Shown piece after piece: positions 1-6,207 of a stretch of 11,372 bases of DNA. The notes below the pieces were generated by a model. It was given only the letters and a program-made list of their open reading frames with translations, was not told where the DNA came from and did no database searches. The DNA comes from DATGLW01 sp035293965. Lineage in GTDB: Bacteria > Actinomycetota > Acidimicrobiia > Acidimicrobiales > RAAP-2. Where the stretch lies: positions 1 through 11,372 of the forward strand of contig DATGLW010000021.1 in the NCBI GenBank assembly GCA_035293965.1, in the 5' to 3' direction. Every line of letters starts with the position of its first letter. The stretch's first letter is position 1. Both the position numbers and the translations under genes were made by a program.

Positions 1-326
1 CAGCACTCTCTGTCCCACAGCAGCAGGCCGAAGGCATCAACTGCGGGGCGTGACGCATCTCGGGGGGCCGGTCAGGTGACAGCTCCGAGCTTGTCGATCC
101 CGGCACTGGCGAAGTGGCCGCGGACCTTGCGGCACAGCCAGTCCGGGCACAGGGTCGTCCCCCTCGATGAGACGAACAGGTGGTCGGTGAGGCGTTCGCC
201 GACGAAGGTCGGGCGGACCAGCTCGAGAGTGGCAAACCCAGAAGAGAGCCCCTTCGCCCACTTGCCGCTCCGCACGAAGAGGGTGGCCCGCTCGAAGTCG
301 ACAACTCGGACCCACACGGGGATGAC
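1..326 (-). pseudogene. Tyrosine recombinase C-terminal remnant (XerC/D- or integrase-like)
   Basis: About 80 codons read on the minus strand from about 314 down to a TGA at 72-74. They resemble the catalytic domain of a tyrosine recombinase: a beta-strand segment VDFERATLFVRSGKWAKG, which carries the usual lysine-hairpin position (G-K-x-x-K), then a loop with LTDHLFVSSRG, then CPDWLCRKVRGHFASAGI, which normally leads into the H-x-L-R-H box. In place of that box the frame stops. In another frame the next bases give a degraded match (E-M-R-H-A around 50-60). The first catalytic Arg region lies upstream of 326 and is gone, because the nucleotidyltransferase sequence begins there on the other strand. 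The HxxR box and Tyr are not intact, so this is a dead fragment. Family assignment rests on my reading of motifs. I am fairly sure it is recombinase-derived but not which subfamily. Confidence 0.55.
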
Positions 327-615
327 CTCCCCTCGGTGCACGACCGACTCCTTCACGACGCCCGACCGGAGGGCTGTTGCGGAGCTCGATCCCGTCAACG
401 TCCGGGTGTTCGGGAGCGTCGCCCGGGGGGAGGACCGCTGCGACAGCGACGTCGACCTCCTCGTCGACCTGGCCCCGGGGACCGGACTGGTCACCCTCGG
501 AACACTCGAGCGAGAGCTCGGCGAGGTGCTGGGCCCCCCGGTCGACGTCGTTCCGGCCGACAGCCTCCGGGCCGGCGTGAGAGCCGAGGCCGAGCGGGAG
601 GCGATCCCTCTGTGA
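322..615 (+). CDS. MNT-type minimal nucleotidyltransferase (MntA-like antitoxin), N-terminus probably replaced
   Basis: From the ATG at 322 this gives 97 residues. The core is a minimal nucleotidyltransferase: GSVARGEDRCDSDVDLLVD (residues 31-49) contains the G-S-x(3)-G ... S-D-x-D signature whose acidic pair binds metal. It ends in a typical VDVVPADSLRAGVRAEAE tail. Known MntA antitoxins of this family pair with HEPN toxins and silence them by adding AMP. Here the TGA (613-615) overlaps the GTG of a HEPN-like frame at 612, the usual coupling. The first 17 or so residues do not look like the family's helix. Their DNA lies against the recombinase remnant on the opposite strand, and the first recognisable family residues are about RAVAEL at 17-22. 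I infer a 5' truncation with a fortuitous new start. The open frame extends upstream to an ATG at 76, but that part is antisense to the recombinase remnant and is not a credible start. The active-site motif is intact, so some activity is possible, but the partner is broken. Confidence 0.6.
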   Translation: MTSPRCTTDSFTTPDRRAVAELDPVNVRVFGSVARGEDRCDSDVDLLVDLAPGTGLVTLGTLERELGEVLGPPVDVVPADSLRAGVRAEAEREAIPL

Positions 616-704
616 GCCGACGGGACGAGGAGAGGCTGGGTGACATTGCCGGCGCCCTCGACGCCATCAGGAGGCACCTGCAGCGTGGAGGCTTCGGGGA
701 CGGG
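612..704 (+). pseudogene. HEPN-domain (MNT-associated toxin, DUF86-like) N-terminal fragment
   Basis: A GTG at 612 overlaps the stop of the nucleotidyltransferase. The first 31 codons read VSRRDEERLGDIAGALDAI, then RRHLQRGGFGDG, the opening helix pattern of HEPN partners of MNT nucleotidyltransferases. After GDG, where the family continues with V-F-D-A-(V/I)-R-x-R-L-I-E-I-G-E-A, the frame changes to unrelated Arg/Pro/Gly-rich sequence with no HEPN character. The reading frame stays open to 1037, but that tail is out-of-frame material from other genes. The R-x(4-6)-H active site of this family lies far downstream and is absent, so no RNase toxin can be made. The missing core segment is on the opposite strand at 846-893. 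Confidence 0.55.
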
Positions 705-710
705 CCGGTG

Positions 711-829
711 CTCCTCGGCCAGGCAGACGCCACTTCGCGTGGCCACGATGAAGCGGCGCCGTGCGCTCGGCGACGAGCGGGGGAGGGGATCGATCCGAAC
801 GTGCCCCGTTCCAGGGTCGGACCGCCGCC
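711..829 (-). repeat. Two shuffled fragments of the propeller lipoprotein gene
   Basis: Two stretches match the propeller lipoprotein gene at 3038-4168 in the same orientation. Bases 711-749 align with 3521-3559 (35 of 39 by my count) and encode IVATRSGVCLAEE on the minus strand, against IVATRSGVWLAEG in the intact gene. Bases 807-829 align with 3495-3517 (22 of 23). In the intact gene the second block directly precedes the first on the plus strand with a 3-base gap. Here the order is reversed and 57 bases lie between. The two blocks are also in different reading frames. This is therefore not a functional gene. It is debris from a paralogous or duplicated copy, or the product of copying and permutation. 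The similarity is seen directly, and its mechanism is inferred. Confidence 0.5.
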
Positions 830-845
830 CGGGCGGCCGCGTTGG

Positions 846-893
846 GGCCGCCTCGCCGGTCTCGATCACTCGGAGGCGGACGGCGTCGAAGAC
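846..893 (-). pseudogene. Inverted HEPN core segment
   Basis: Read on the minus strand, these 16 codons give VFDAVRLRVIETGEAA. This is the segment that should follow the GDG at the broken end of the HEPN fragment (612-704) in proteins of this family, where it reads roughly V-F-D-A-V-R-x-R-L-I-E-I-G-E-A. It lies about 140 bases away and on the opposite strand, with the propeller-derived pieces between. The simplest reading is that a piece of the original HEPN gene was inverted. The match is short, so chance or an unrelated HEPN copy remains possible. Confidence 0.45.
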
Positions 894-984
894 ACGCCGG
901 TTCCAGCCTGTCGCGTATGGCCCGAGCTCAGAACACCGCACGGCGCCAGGAGCTCGGATCCGACGAACGAGCGCGGGATGGGCG

Positions 985-1163
985 ACCCGCGATGTTGTAT
1001 GCGTGCTGGAGGGTGTGCGGGCCGATCGGCTTGTTGATGGGCGCATGTCGAGCGACCTGTAGGACGATCCGTCCTGCCCCGTGGCCGTCGAGTCGACGCC
1101 TGTCCACAGCGACTGAGACCGGTCCGTTGGCGCGTTCGCCCAAGGCGTGCTCGACGGTGCGAG
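985..1163 (-). pseudogene. Tyrosine integrase C-terminal remnant (actinobacterial type)
   Basis: A minus-strand frame reads RTVEHALGERANGPV, then RRRLDGHGAGRIVLQVARHA, then INKPIGPHTLQHAYNIAG. This follows the C-terminal catalytic domain of actinobacterial phage or transposon integrases, in which the last block is normally G-P-H-T-L-R-H-A-F. The catalytic Arg of the H-x-x-R pair is Gln here (HTLQH). The family similarity ends just afterwards (about 985), so the GH/W box and nucleophilic Tyr are missing. Upstream, the frame joins the truncated ABC ATPase fragment. It is a second recombinase relic, different in sequence from the one at 1-326. Not functional. Confidence 0.6.
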
Positions 1164-1240
1164 GCCGTGCGAAGTCCGAGCGGAATCGGCGAGATCTCGG
1201 TCGTGGACGACAGCGCCGGTCGATGGGCTGATGGTCATGG

Positions 1241-1501
1241 CTACCCGCGACGGTGGAGCCGCGCCAGGCCGTCGTGCGACATCGATGACAGCGCACTACC
1301 GTCGATCACGACCTCGCCGCTGGTCGGCTCTTCGAGGCTGCCGGCAATCGTGAGCAACGTCGACTTGCCCGACCCCGACGGTCCCATCACCGCGACAAGC
1401 GACCCACGCTCGCCTGCGAGCTCGACGTTGGAGAGCGCGTGCACCCGGGTGACGCCGGTCCCGTAGCGCTTCGACACACGGCGCAGCTCGAGGTAGCTCA
1501 T
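1241..1501 (-). pseudogene. ABC transporter ATP-binding protein, N-terminal fragment (LolD/MacB-like)
   Basis: The fragment is 86 residues, against about 220-240 for the family. It starts MSYLELRRVSKRYGTG, has the Walker A motif GPSGSGKST at residues 40-48, followed by EEPTSGEVVIDG, and stops after LARLHRRG. This is the point where LolD/MacB-type ATPases continue with the Q-loop (G-Y-V-F-Q). The Q-loop, LSGGQ signature, Walker B and switch His are all missing, so the product cannot hydrolyse ATP. The sequence beyond the break reads into the integrase remnant. The ATG overlaps the inferred PadR stop in an ATGA (1498-1501), showing that the intact ancestors were a translationally coupled PadR/ABC efflux operon. 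The permease gene that should follow is absent. Confidence 0.7.
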
Positions 1502-1961
1502 CGGCGGGCGACCAACCTCCGCCGGATGAGCGGGCCGGACTTCTCCGGGGGAGCCGCGAGCGCGGCGCCAGCGGACGACTGAATCCAGCCGGAAGAGCTC
1601 GGCGTCCGCGACGAGAACGAATGAGGTCGTAGTCCGCCTCGTCCTCTTTGAGCCGCGTCCACTGCTGCATCAGCTCGACGAGGTACCGGCGGTGGATCTG
1701 GATCACATCGTGGACCGAGACGCCGGGGACGCGGAGGGTGGCCAACACCTTGTTCACGAGCTCGTCACGGGGTGGCTCGGTCATGTCCGGTGGCGTGCTC
1801 AACCATGTGTCGAGCTCCTTTCGGCCGGCCTCGGTGATGCGGAACATCTTCCGGGACCCGGCTTCCTCCCCGCGGTCGTCGGACTCGATCAGCTCGTCAC
1901 GCTCGAGGCGCTGGAGCGTCGTATAGACCTGCCCGACGTTGAGGGGCCACGCCTCGCCGTC
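1498..1961 (-). pseudogene. PadR-family transcriptional regulator, 5'-truncated and frameshifted
   Basis: From 1961 the minus strand reads DGEAWPLNVGQVYTTLQRLE, the PadR winged-helix recognition region, then RKMFRITEAGRKELDTWL and the C-terminal dimerisation helices up to DEADYDL near 1623. The first 35-40 residues (helix 1 and the G-Y-E/D-L segment) and any proper start codon are missing. At about 1622 the family sequence jumps to the next frame (FVLVADAELFRLDSVVRW). It appears to shift once more near 1568 to end in RRRLVARR with a TGA at 1498-1500, overlapping the ABC start. The first shift is well supported. The second rests mainly on the ATGA junction. PadR proteins are ligand-responsive repressors often encoded next to the drug-efflux ABC genes they control. 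This copy is very unlikely to fold. Confidence 0.7.
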
Positions 1962-2011
1962 CGATGTCTCATGATCCCGTGGCCTCGAAGACCCGACCGG
2001 TGACTCCTACC

Positions 2012-2692
2012 TCAATCTGGCGTCTTGGAGACGGGATGCAACGGCGCCGGGCGGCGACTGAACGTCAGATGCGTTACGCCGCTCGGGGAACTGACCGACT
2101 CCGCGTCGAAGCGTTCTTCGAGCTCCTCGAACCCGTCCCAGAGACGCTCCCCGCGTCCAAGCAGTACGGGCACGACGACGACGTGTAGGTGATCGATGAG
2201 GTCCGCCGCGAGGAATTGCCGGATGGTCGAGGCCCCCCCGCCGATGCGGACGTCAAGGCCATCGGCCGCCTCCCGAGCCGCCTGAAGAGCTTCGTCGGGG
2301 GTGGCATCGAGGAAGTGGAACGTCGTGCCACCGGCCATCTCGATCGACGAACGAGGGTAATGGGAGAGCACGAACACCGGGGAGTGGAAGGGCGGATTGT
2401 CACCCCACCAGCCCCTCCACTCGTCATCGATCCACGGACCGCGCTGGGGTCCGAACTTGTTCCGTCCCATGATCTCGGTCCCAACGCCCGACGCCCACTG
2501 GCTGGCGAAGGCGTCGTCGACCCCGGTACTTCCCCCCGGTTCGCCTTGCATCTCGCGAAAGGTTCTCGTCGGGAAGAACCACTCGTGGAGCCGCGTTCCG
2601 GCATGTCCGAAGGGTGTTTCGAGGCTCTGGCCATCGCCGGTGCCATATCCGTCGAGCGAGACGGAGAAGTTGTGAACGCGAACTCGTGACAT
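2012..2692 (-). CDS. RibD C-terminal/dihydrofolate-reductase-fold family protein
   Basis: A 226-residue complete protein. It starts MSRVRVHNFSVSLDGYGTG, the typical first strand and substrate loop of the RibD_C (bifunctional deaminase-reductase C-terminal) family. It continues with EIMGRNKFGPQRGPW, then DEWRGWWGDNPPFHSPVFVL, then the glycine-rich nucleotide-binding loop DVRIGGGASTIRQFL near residues 147-161, and the strand DHLHVVVVPVLLGRGERLW. These are the hallmarks of stand-alone RibD_C proteins, presumed NADPH-dependent reductases of unknown substrate. They are common in actinobacteria and not involved in riboflavin synthesis in most cases. The ATG at 2692 is preceded by AAGGAG (2698-2703) with 5 bases of spacing, which fixes the start. 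It stands alone between the PadR relic and the propeller genes and has no visible partner. Probably cytoplasmic. Family assignment is firm, the substrate is unknown. Confidence 0.85.
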   Translation of the reverse strand: MSRVRVHNFSVSLDGYGTGDGQSLETPFGHAGTRLHEWFFPTRTFREMQGEPGGSTGVDDAFASQWASGVGTEIMGRNKFGPQRGPWIDDEWRGWWGDNPPFHSPVFVLSHYPRSSIEMAGGTTFHFLDATPDEALQAAREAADGLDVRIGGGASTIRQFLAADLIDHLHVVVVPVLLGRGERLWDGFEELEERFDAESVSSPSGVTHLTFSRRPAPLHPVSKTPD

Positions 2693-3037
2693 GGGGACTC
2701 CTTAGCGCGTGGCGGGCTCATGGTGACGCGCCGACCGGGAGGGCAATCCGTTCGGGAAGCCGAGCCCGTTGACCGTTGTCGGCTCCGATCCCCCTCGACG
2801 TGTTCGCTTCACAGCTCCAACGTAGACCGTTGGTTCGTGCAGCGGGTGCCGGAATGCGGTCTCCCGGACGGGACAGATCGGCGGCGTTCGTCGCGCTCAC
2901 CCGGCCCACGCATGTGGCCGTTTGACGCCCCTTTTCGGGGCAAGCGCCTCCCGTCGCAGCACTCGGGGGACGAGGCTCTCCCTCCCTCCTTCTCGGCCCG
3001 ATCGAGAAGGGTGAGGCGGTCCTGTCCTCGATGGTGG
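2693..3037. other. Intergenic region with hairpins, no credible gene
   Basis: Between the RibD_C gene and the propeller lipoprotein stop I see no frame with family character. It holds the RibD_C ribosome binding site at its left end, a perfect hairpin at 2988-3010, and a smaller hairpin at 2927-2941 (GCCCC, loop TTTTC, GGGGC). The promoter of the RibD_C gene must lie here, but I cannot place convincing -35/-10 boxes. Confidence 0.5.
2988..3010 (-). terminator. Likely transcription terminator hairpin after the propeller lipoprotein gene
   Basis: A perfect 8-bp stem (CCTTCTCG / CGAGAAGG) with a 7-base loop begins 27 bases downstream of the TAG at 3038-3040. There is no U-tract, but hairpin-only terminators are common in high-GC actinobacteria. 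A second weak hairpin follows at 2927-2941. Confidence 0.5.
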
Positions 3038-4168
3038 CTACGGCCTGATGCGGTAGAGCACCCCTGCCGGCGAGGCCGCACCGGTGGCGTCGAGGACGAA
3101 CACGAAGCCGCCAGCCACGGCAAGTTGCGAGCCGCCTTCGGTCAGGCAGGGCTCGATGGGTGACCTGAGGGTGGTGACGGCCACGGACCTCCCCGTCGTG
3201 CCGTCGACCCGCCACAGGCGCTGGGGACCGGCGCAGGTGGTCCCGGCACCGACCGTCCACAGGGTGTGCCCGGATCCGGCCACGAGCGAGCTGCCGAGCC
3301 CTTCCGGAGGCGTCTCGAGCACCATGCGACCGGAGGAGCCGAAGGCCAGCAGCCGGGTCCGGACGGTGCGGCCCTCGTCGGCATAGGTCGCGACATCCGC
3401 CCACACCCGGCCCGGCGTGGCTGCCAGCCACAGGATCGAGGCGGAGCCCGGGGCGACGAACACCGTCGAAGGGGCCTTCGATCCCGGGACGAGCCGTTTC
3501 AGGGTCGGACCGCCGCCGGGCCCCTCGGCCAGCCAGACCCCACTTCGCGTGGCGACGATCGACGGATGGCCCCCGCTCGTCACCGAGCGCTCGCTGACAG
3601 AGCCCGTCACGGCGCCGGTCGACGCCGAGATCCTCCACAGCTGGTCGTTCCAGGAGTCCAGCCAAAGCGAACCCAGCCCGTAGGCGAAGGCCATGTGGGC
3701 CAAGCCGCTCCCGACCACTGTCGTGATGACCGACGGGTCGAGCGTGGTCTGGCCCGTCGTCGTGTCGACGGTCTCGAGGTGGAGGTCCTCGCCGTTGCTC
3801 CCCGCGACGTAGCGGACCGCCACCACGTAGAGATGGCTGTCGCCGGCCGCCAGGTACGGGCCGCATTCGGGCAGCGGGTACGTCGGACCTCGAAGGGTCT
3901 CCGGGTCGAGCCGCTCGACGGCACAGCGGTTGGGGTCGGTCGATCCCATGGTCCCCAACACCCACAGCGAGCCCCCGGTCGACACGATCTGCTGGGGCAG
4001 GAACGGGCCGGGGAACGACCGCGAGCGAACGGCGAGGTGCCGGCCGGGTGGGCGGCCTGTGCCGGTCGCCGATCCGTTCGAGCAGGCGGCGAGGGCCAGT
4101 ACCGGCAGGAGCAGCACCGAGAGCTCCTTTCGCCTCCCCCGGGGGCGGTGCCGGCGTCCGAGCAGCAT
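3038..4168 (-). CDS. Lipoprotein with beta-propeller-like repeats
   Basis: 376 residues from the ATG at 4168. A basic n-region (RRHRPRGRRK) and hydrophobic stretch LSVLLLPVLALAAC end in the lipobox L26-A-A-C29, so the mature protein should be lipid-anchored outside the cell. The rest is built of repeating strands with Gly-x-Leu/Val-Trp motifs: GGSLWVLGT, LGSLWLDSWNDQLWRISAST, SGVWLAEG, PGRVWADV, HTLWTVGAG and QRLWRVDGTTGRS, as in YVTN/PQQ-like beta-propellers. Four cysteines in the exported part could form disulfides. No catalytic motif is seen, so function is unknown; a surface binding or sensing scaffold is a guess. A GTG at 4117 has a better-placed AAGGAG 6 bases upstream, but it would leave only 11 residues before the Cys and no positive charge, so the longer start is preferred. 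It lies 140 bp downstream of a similar lipoprotein gene on the same strand. Part of its sequence recurs, scrambled, at 711-829. Confidence 0.75.
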   Translation of the reverse strand: MLLGRRHRPRGRRKELSVLLLPVLALAACSNGSATGTGRPPGRHLAVRSRSFPGPFLPQQIVSTGGSLWVLGTMGSTDPNRCAVERLDPETLRGPTYPLPECGPYLAAGDSHLYVVAVRYVAGSNGEDLHLETVDTTTGQTTLDPSVITTVVGSGLAHMAFAYGLGSLWLDSWNDQLWRISASTGAVTGSVSERSVTSGGHPSIVATRSGVWLAEGPGGGPTLKRLVPGSKAPSTVFVAPGSASILWLAATPGRVWADVATYADEGRTVRTRLLAFGSSGRMVLETPPEGLGSSLVAGSGHTLWTVGAGTTCAGPQRLWRVDGTTGRSVAVTTLRSPIEPCLTEGGSQLAVAGGFVFVLDATGAASPAGVLYRIRP

Positions 4169-4308
4169 CGGCTGGAGACTATGGCTCCTGGGTGCCGAGC
4201 GCTCGGCCGGCTTGGGGAGCCCAGCGGTCGGAGCCCCTCCGAGAGCGGTCGGCCGCGGGCTCATCGGGCGCGATGGGCGCCGGTTGGTGTCCCGCCGGTG
4301 CCAGGGGC

Positions 4309-5496
4309 CTACGTACCGAAGCACGCCTTCGGTGGCGTCATCGCCACGACCCCGCCTGAGGAGGGTACGGCGTAGAGGAGGCCGCCGCTGGCGATCGGAT
4401 CGGAGAGACCGTCGGAACCAGCAAGTGCCTCGCTGGCCCGCACGGCGCCTGTGGCGGGGTCGGCACAGGTGAGACCGGTGGCACTCGTGAGCCACAGGAC
4501 GCCGTCGCTCACGCTGGACCAGACGCCCATGATCTGAGCGAAGGTGCCGAACGAATTTCCGGAACCGGGCGGCGGGGCGATCGTGGCGAGGTCGGCGCTC
4601 GACAGCTCCTGCGCTCCCCCGGCCATCCCGGAGCGATACGACACCCACACCCCGCCATCGGTGGCGGCGACCGTCCCGGCGGCGACGGCGTCCTCCTGGT
4701 CGGAGTGGTCCAGCTGCCTGCCCGTGCGAGCGTCGTACTCGGTCACGATCATGCCCGACCGGCTGGGTGGATCGCCCCCCGTGTACAGCAGCGCCCCGCT
4801 CGGATCGGTCGACAGCGAGGTGATCTCGTCCCCGGCATCGAGCTCGGTCTCGACGGTGCCGGTGGAGGGGTCCAGGGCCCACAGATCCTCCCCGTCGGCC
4901 ACCCACAGGGGACCGCCGACGGTGGCGGTGAGAAGCGGCCGGGGCCCGGGTCCGAGCGTGTCGTTCACCACGAGGGTTCGCTGGGCGTGGACGGTCAGGG
5001 TGGTGGGATCGAGCTGCTCGACCAGTGCCTCGCCGCCGACCCCTCTCACGACCCATACCCAGCCGGCCGTGACGGTGAGGGCGGGACTGCCCACCACGCC
5101 GGGCACCGACGGTCCGTCGACGACCTGACCCGTGGCCAGGTCGTCGCGGACAGGCGTGACGGTCGAAGGGCTCCCCGGCGTCGAACCCGGGAGAGCCAGC
5201 CAGTAGAGCGCCGAGCCGACGGGAGTGACGTCCTGGTCCGACCCCGTGCTGGTGATGGTCCTCAGCGGCCAGGTTACCGATGACGGCCCCGGTGCCGCCG
5301 CGGGCGTGGTGGTCGTGAGCGTGGACGGGAGCGTGGACGTTGTGCCGTCGCCAGCAGGCGGATTCATCGACGTGGAGGTCGACGTCGGTGAACGACGGGC
5401 GGCGACGGTCCCCGGCGAGGAGCACGCCGCCAAGGTGACCGCGGCGGCGAGGAGCGCCACACGACCCAGGCTCGATTGCCGGCCGGCACGGTTCAT
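4309..5496 (-). CDS. Lipoprotein with beta-propeller-like repeats and Ser/Thr/Pro linker
   Basis: 395 residues from the ATG at 5496, with a GGAGG about 11 bases upstream. The signal peptide MNRAGRQSSLGRVALLAAAV runs into the lipobox L22-A-A-C25. Residues 26 to about 73 are a low-complexity Thr/Ser/Pro/Ala linker, a common spacer that lifts a domain off the membrane. The body carries propeller-like blades: GSALYWLAL, GWVWVVRG, GGPLWVADGEDLWALDPSTG, GALLYTGG, GGVWVSYRSG, GVLWLTSATG and GGLLYAVPSSGG, each a strand followed by an (L/V)(W/Y) motif, some closed by D-x-x-T-G. The blade style matches its downstream neighbour, so the pair probably arose by duplication and may be co-transcribed. No catalytic residues are recognised. 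It begins a transcription unit facing away from the integration module. Confidence 0.75.
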   Translation of the reverse strand: MNRAGRQSSLGRVALLAAAVTLAACSSPGTVAARRSPTSTSTSMNPPAGDGTTSTLPSTLTTTTPAAAPGPSSVTWPLRTITSTGSDQDVTPVGSALYWLALPGSTPGSPSTVTPVRDDLATGQVVDGPSVPGVVGSPALTVTAGWVWVVRGVGGEALVEQLDPTTLTVHAQRTLVVNDTLGPGPRPLLTATVGGPLWVADGEDLWALDPSTGTVETELDAGDEITSLSTDPSGALLYTGGDPPSRSGMIVTEYDARTGRQLDHSDQEDAVAAGTVAATDGGVWVSYRSGMAGGAQELSSADLATIAPPPGSGNSFGTFAQIMGVWSSVSDGVLWLTSATGLTCADPATGAVRASEALAGSDGLSDPIASGGLLYAVPSSGGVVAMTPPKACFGT

Positions 5497-5804
5497 GACC
5501 CGAGGTCCCTCCGAGGCGTGCCGGCGACGCCCTTTGGTGACGGAGGGGCGCTCCTGGCGGCCGATGGGCGGTCGTCGCCGAAGGACGCGCCTCCTCGGGG
5601 AGGATGGGTCAGTGAACGACGTTGCACCCTTGTTTCACGTCCCAGGGCCCCGAGGGGTTGCCCGGGGAGGGCCTCGGGTGGCCATCGGTGGCCGGAGCCC
5701 GCCGGCGGATCCGACGACGGCGGGGAGGTCGGGTGCCATTTCCGTTCGCCACGAGGTGCCGCAGGGAGGCTGAGCCACGTGGGGAGCTCCCTCGTTCCGA
5801 CACG

Positions 5805-5871
5805 GCCGGGCCGTCAGGCCCGGCACCGCCCGCCGGAGGCGGCGGCGCAGCCGCCGGCCGACGGCGGGCGG
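5805..5871. repeat. Tandem GC-rich hairpins (possible bidirectional terminator or structured element)
   Basis: The first hairpin (5805-5824) is a perfect 8-bp stem, GCCGGGCC / GGCCCGGC, with loop GTCA. One base later a second inverted repeat has outer arms at 5826-5834 and 5863-5871 (CCGCCCGCC / GGCGGGCGG, 9 bp perfect). Nested inside are inner arms at 5838-5843 and 5850-5855 (GGCGGC / GCCGCC). There is no T-tract on either side. The structure is symmetric, so it could act on either strand. Role inferred only. Confidence 0.55.
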
Positions 5872-6083
5872 CTTGAATGAGTAGAGAAGATCTAATCGAG
5901 ATCCTCCCTCTGCCCGGTCGAGCCGGTCCTGGCCGATCGGACCCGAACCGGTTCCACGCCGTCTGGCTCGGGGCAGGACGAGGCGCCAAGGGAGCCAAGC
6001 ACGCGGCGGCTCACCCATGGCCGAGGCGCTGACCGCCGTCAGCACCGGCTCCGTCGGCAGGGTCACCGTGCCCGCCACTCGAG

Positions 6084-6119
6084 TTGACCCCGGTTGACCG
6101 GTGTCGTCCCCTTTTGACC
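6084..6119 (+). promoter_or_regulatory. Three TTGACC direct repeats, helically phased, upstream of the excisionase-like gene
   Basis: TTGACC occurs at 6084-6089, 6094-6099 and 6114-6119, so starts are 10 and 20 bases apart and all on one face of the helix. They end about 90 bases before the excisionase start. Excisionases and MerR-like small HTH proteins bind phased direct repeats in att regions or their own promoters, so these could be such sites. None has a plausible -10 box at 16-18 bases, which argues against three -35 boxes. An alternative is a degenerate insertion-sequence end: IS21-family termini carry multiple GTCAA-type repeats. Confidence 0.4.
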
Positions 6120-6207
6120 CGCCCGAAGATTCGCGACCCGTTCGGCGCTCCTCGCTGACCTCTTTCCAAGTGGGGGGACGGACGGTCCGGCTTCGGGAAG
6201 GGAGATC

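Larger units (their letters stand above)
5497..6207. other. Long gene-free divergent region between the lipoprotein operon and the excisionase gene
   Basis: About 710 bp with open frames in several phases but none with credible composition, ribosome binding site or family motifs. It must contain the promoter of the lipoprotein pair (leftward) and of the excisionase gene (rightward). Structures seen are a double GC-rich hairpin at 5805-5871 and three TTGACC direct repeats at 6084-6119. It may also hold island-boundary or insertion-sequence debris. Confidence 0.5.

Noticed and set aside
72..1238. A 388-codon minus-strand open frame as one protein
   Set aside because: It strings together a recombinase relic, antisense of the MNT and HEPN genes, propeller debris and an inverted HEPN piece. 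No single family covers it.
3038..5425. A single 795-codon minus-strand open frame
   Set aside because: Its first half is an out-of-phase, Arg/His/Gly-rich shadow of the upstream lipoprotein gene. Only the part from about 4168 has a signal peptide and propeller motifs.
6084..6119. TTGACC copies as three sigma-70 -35 boxes
   Set aside because: No acceptable -10 hexamer at 16-18 bases from any of them.
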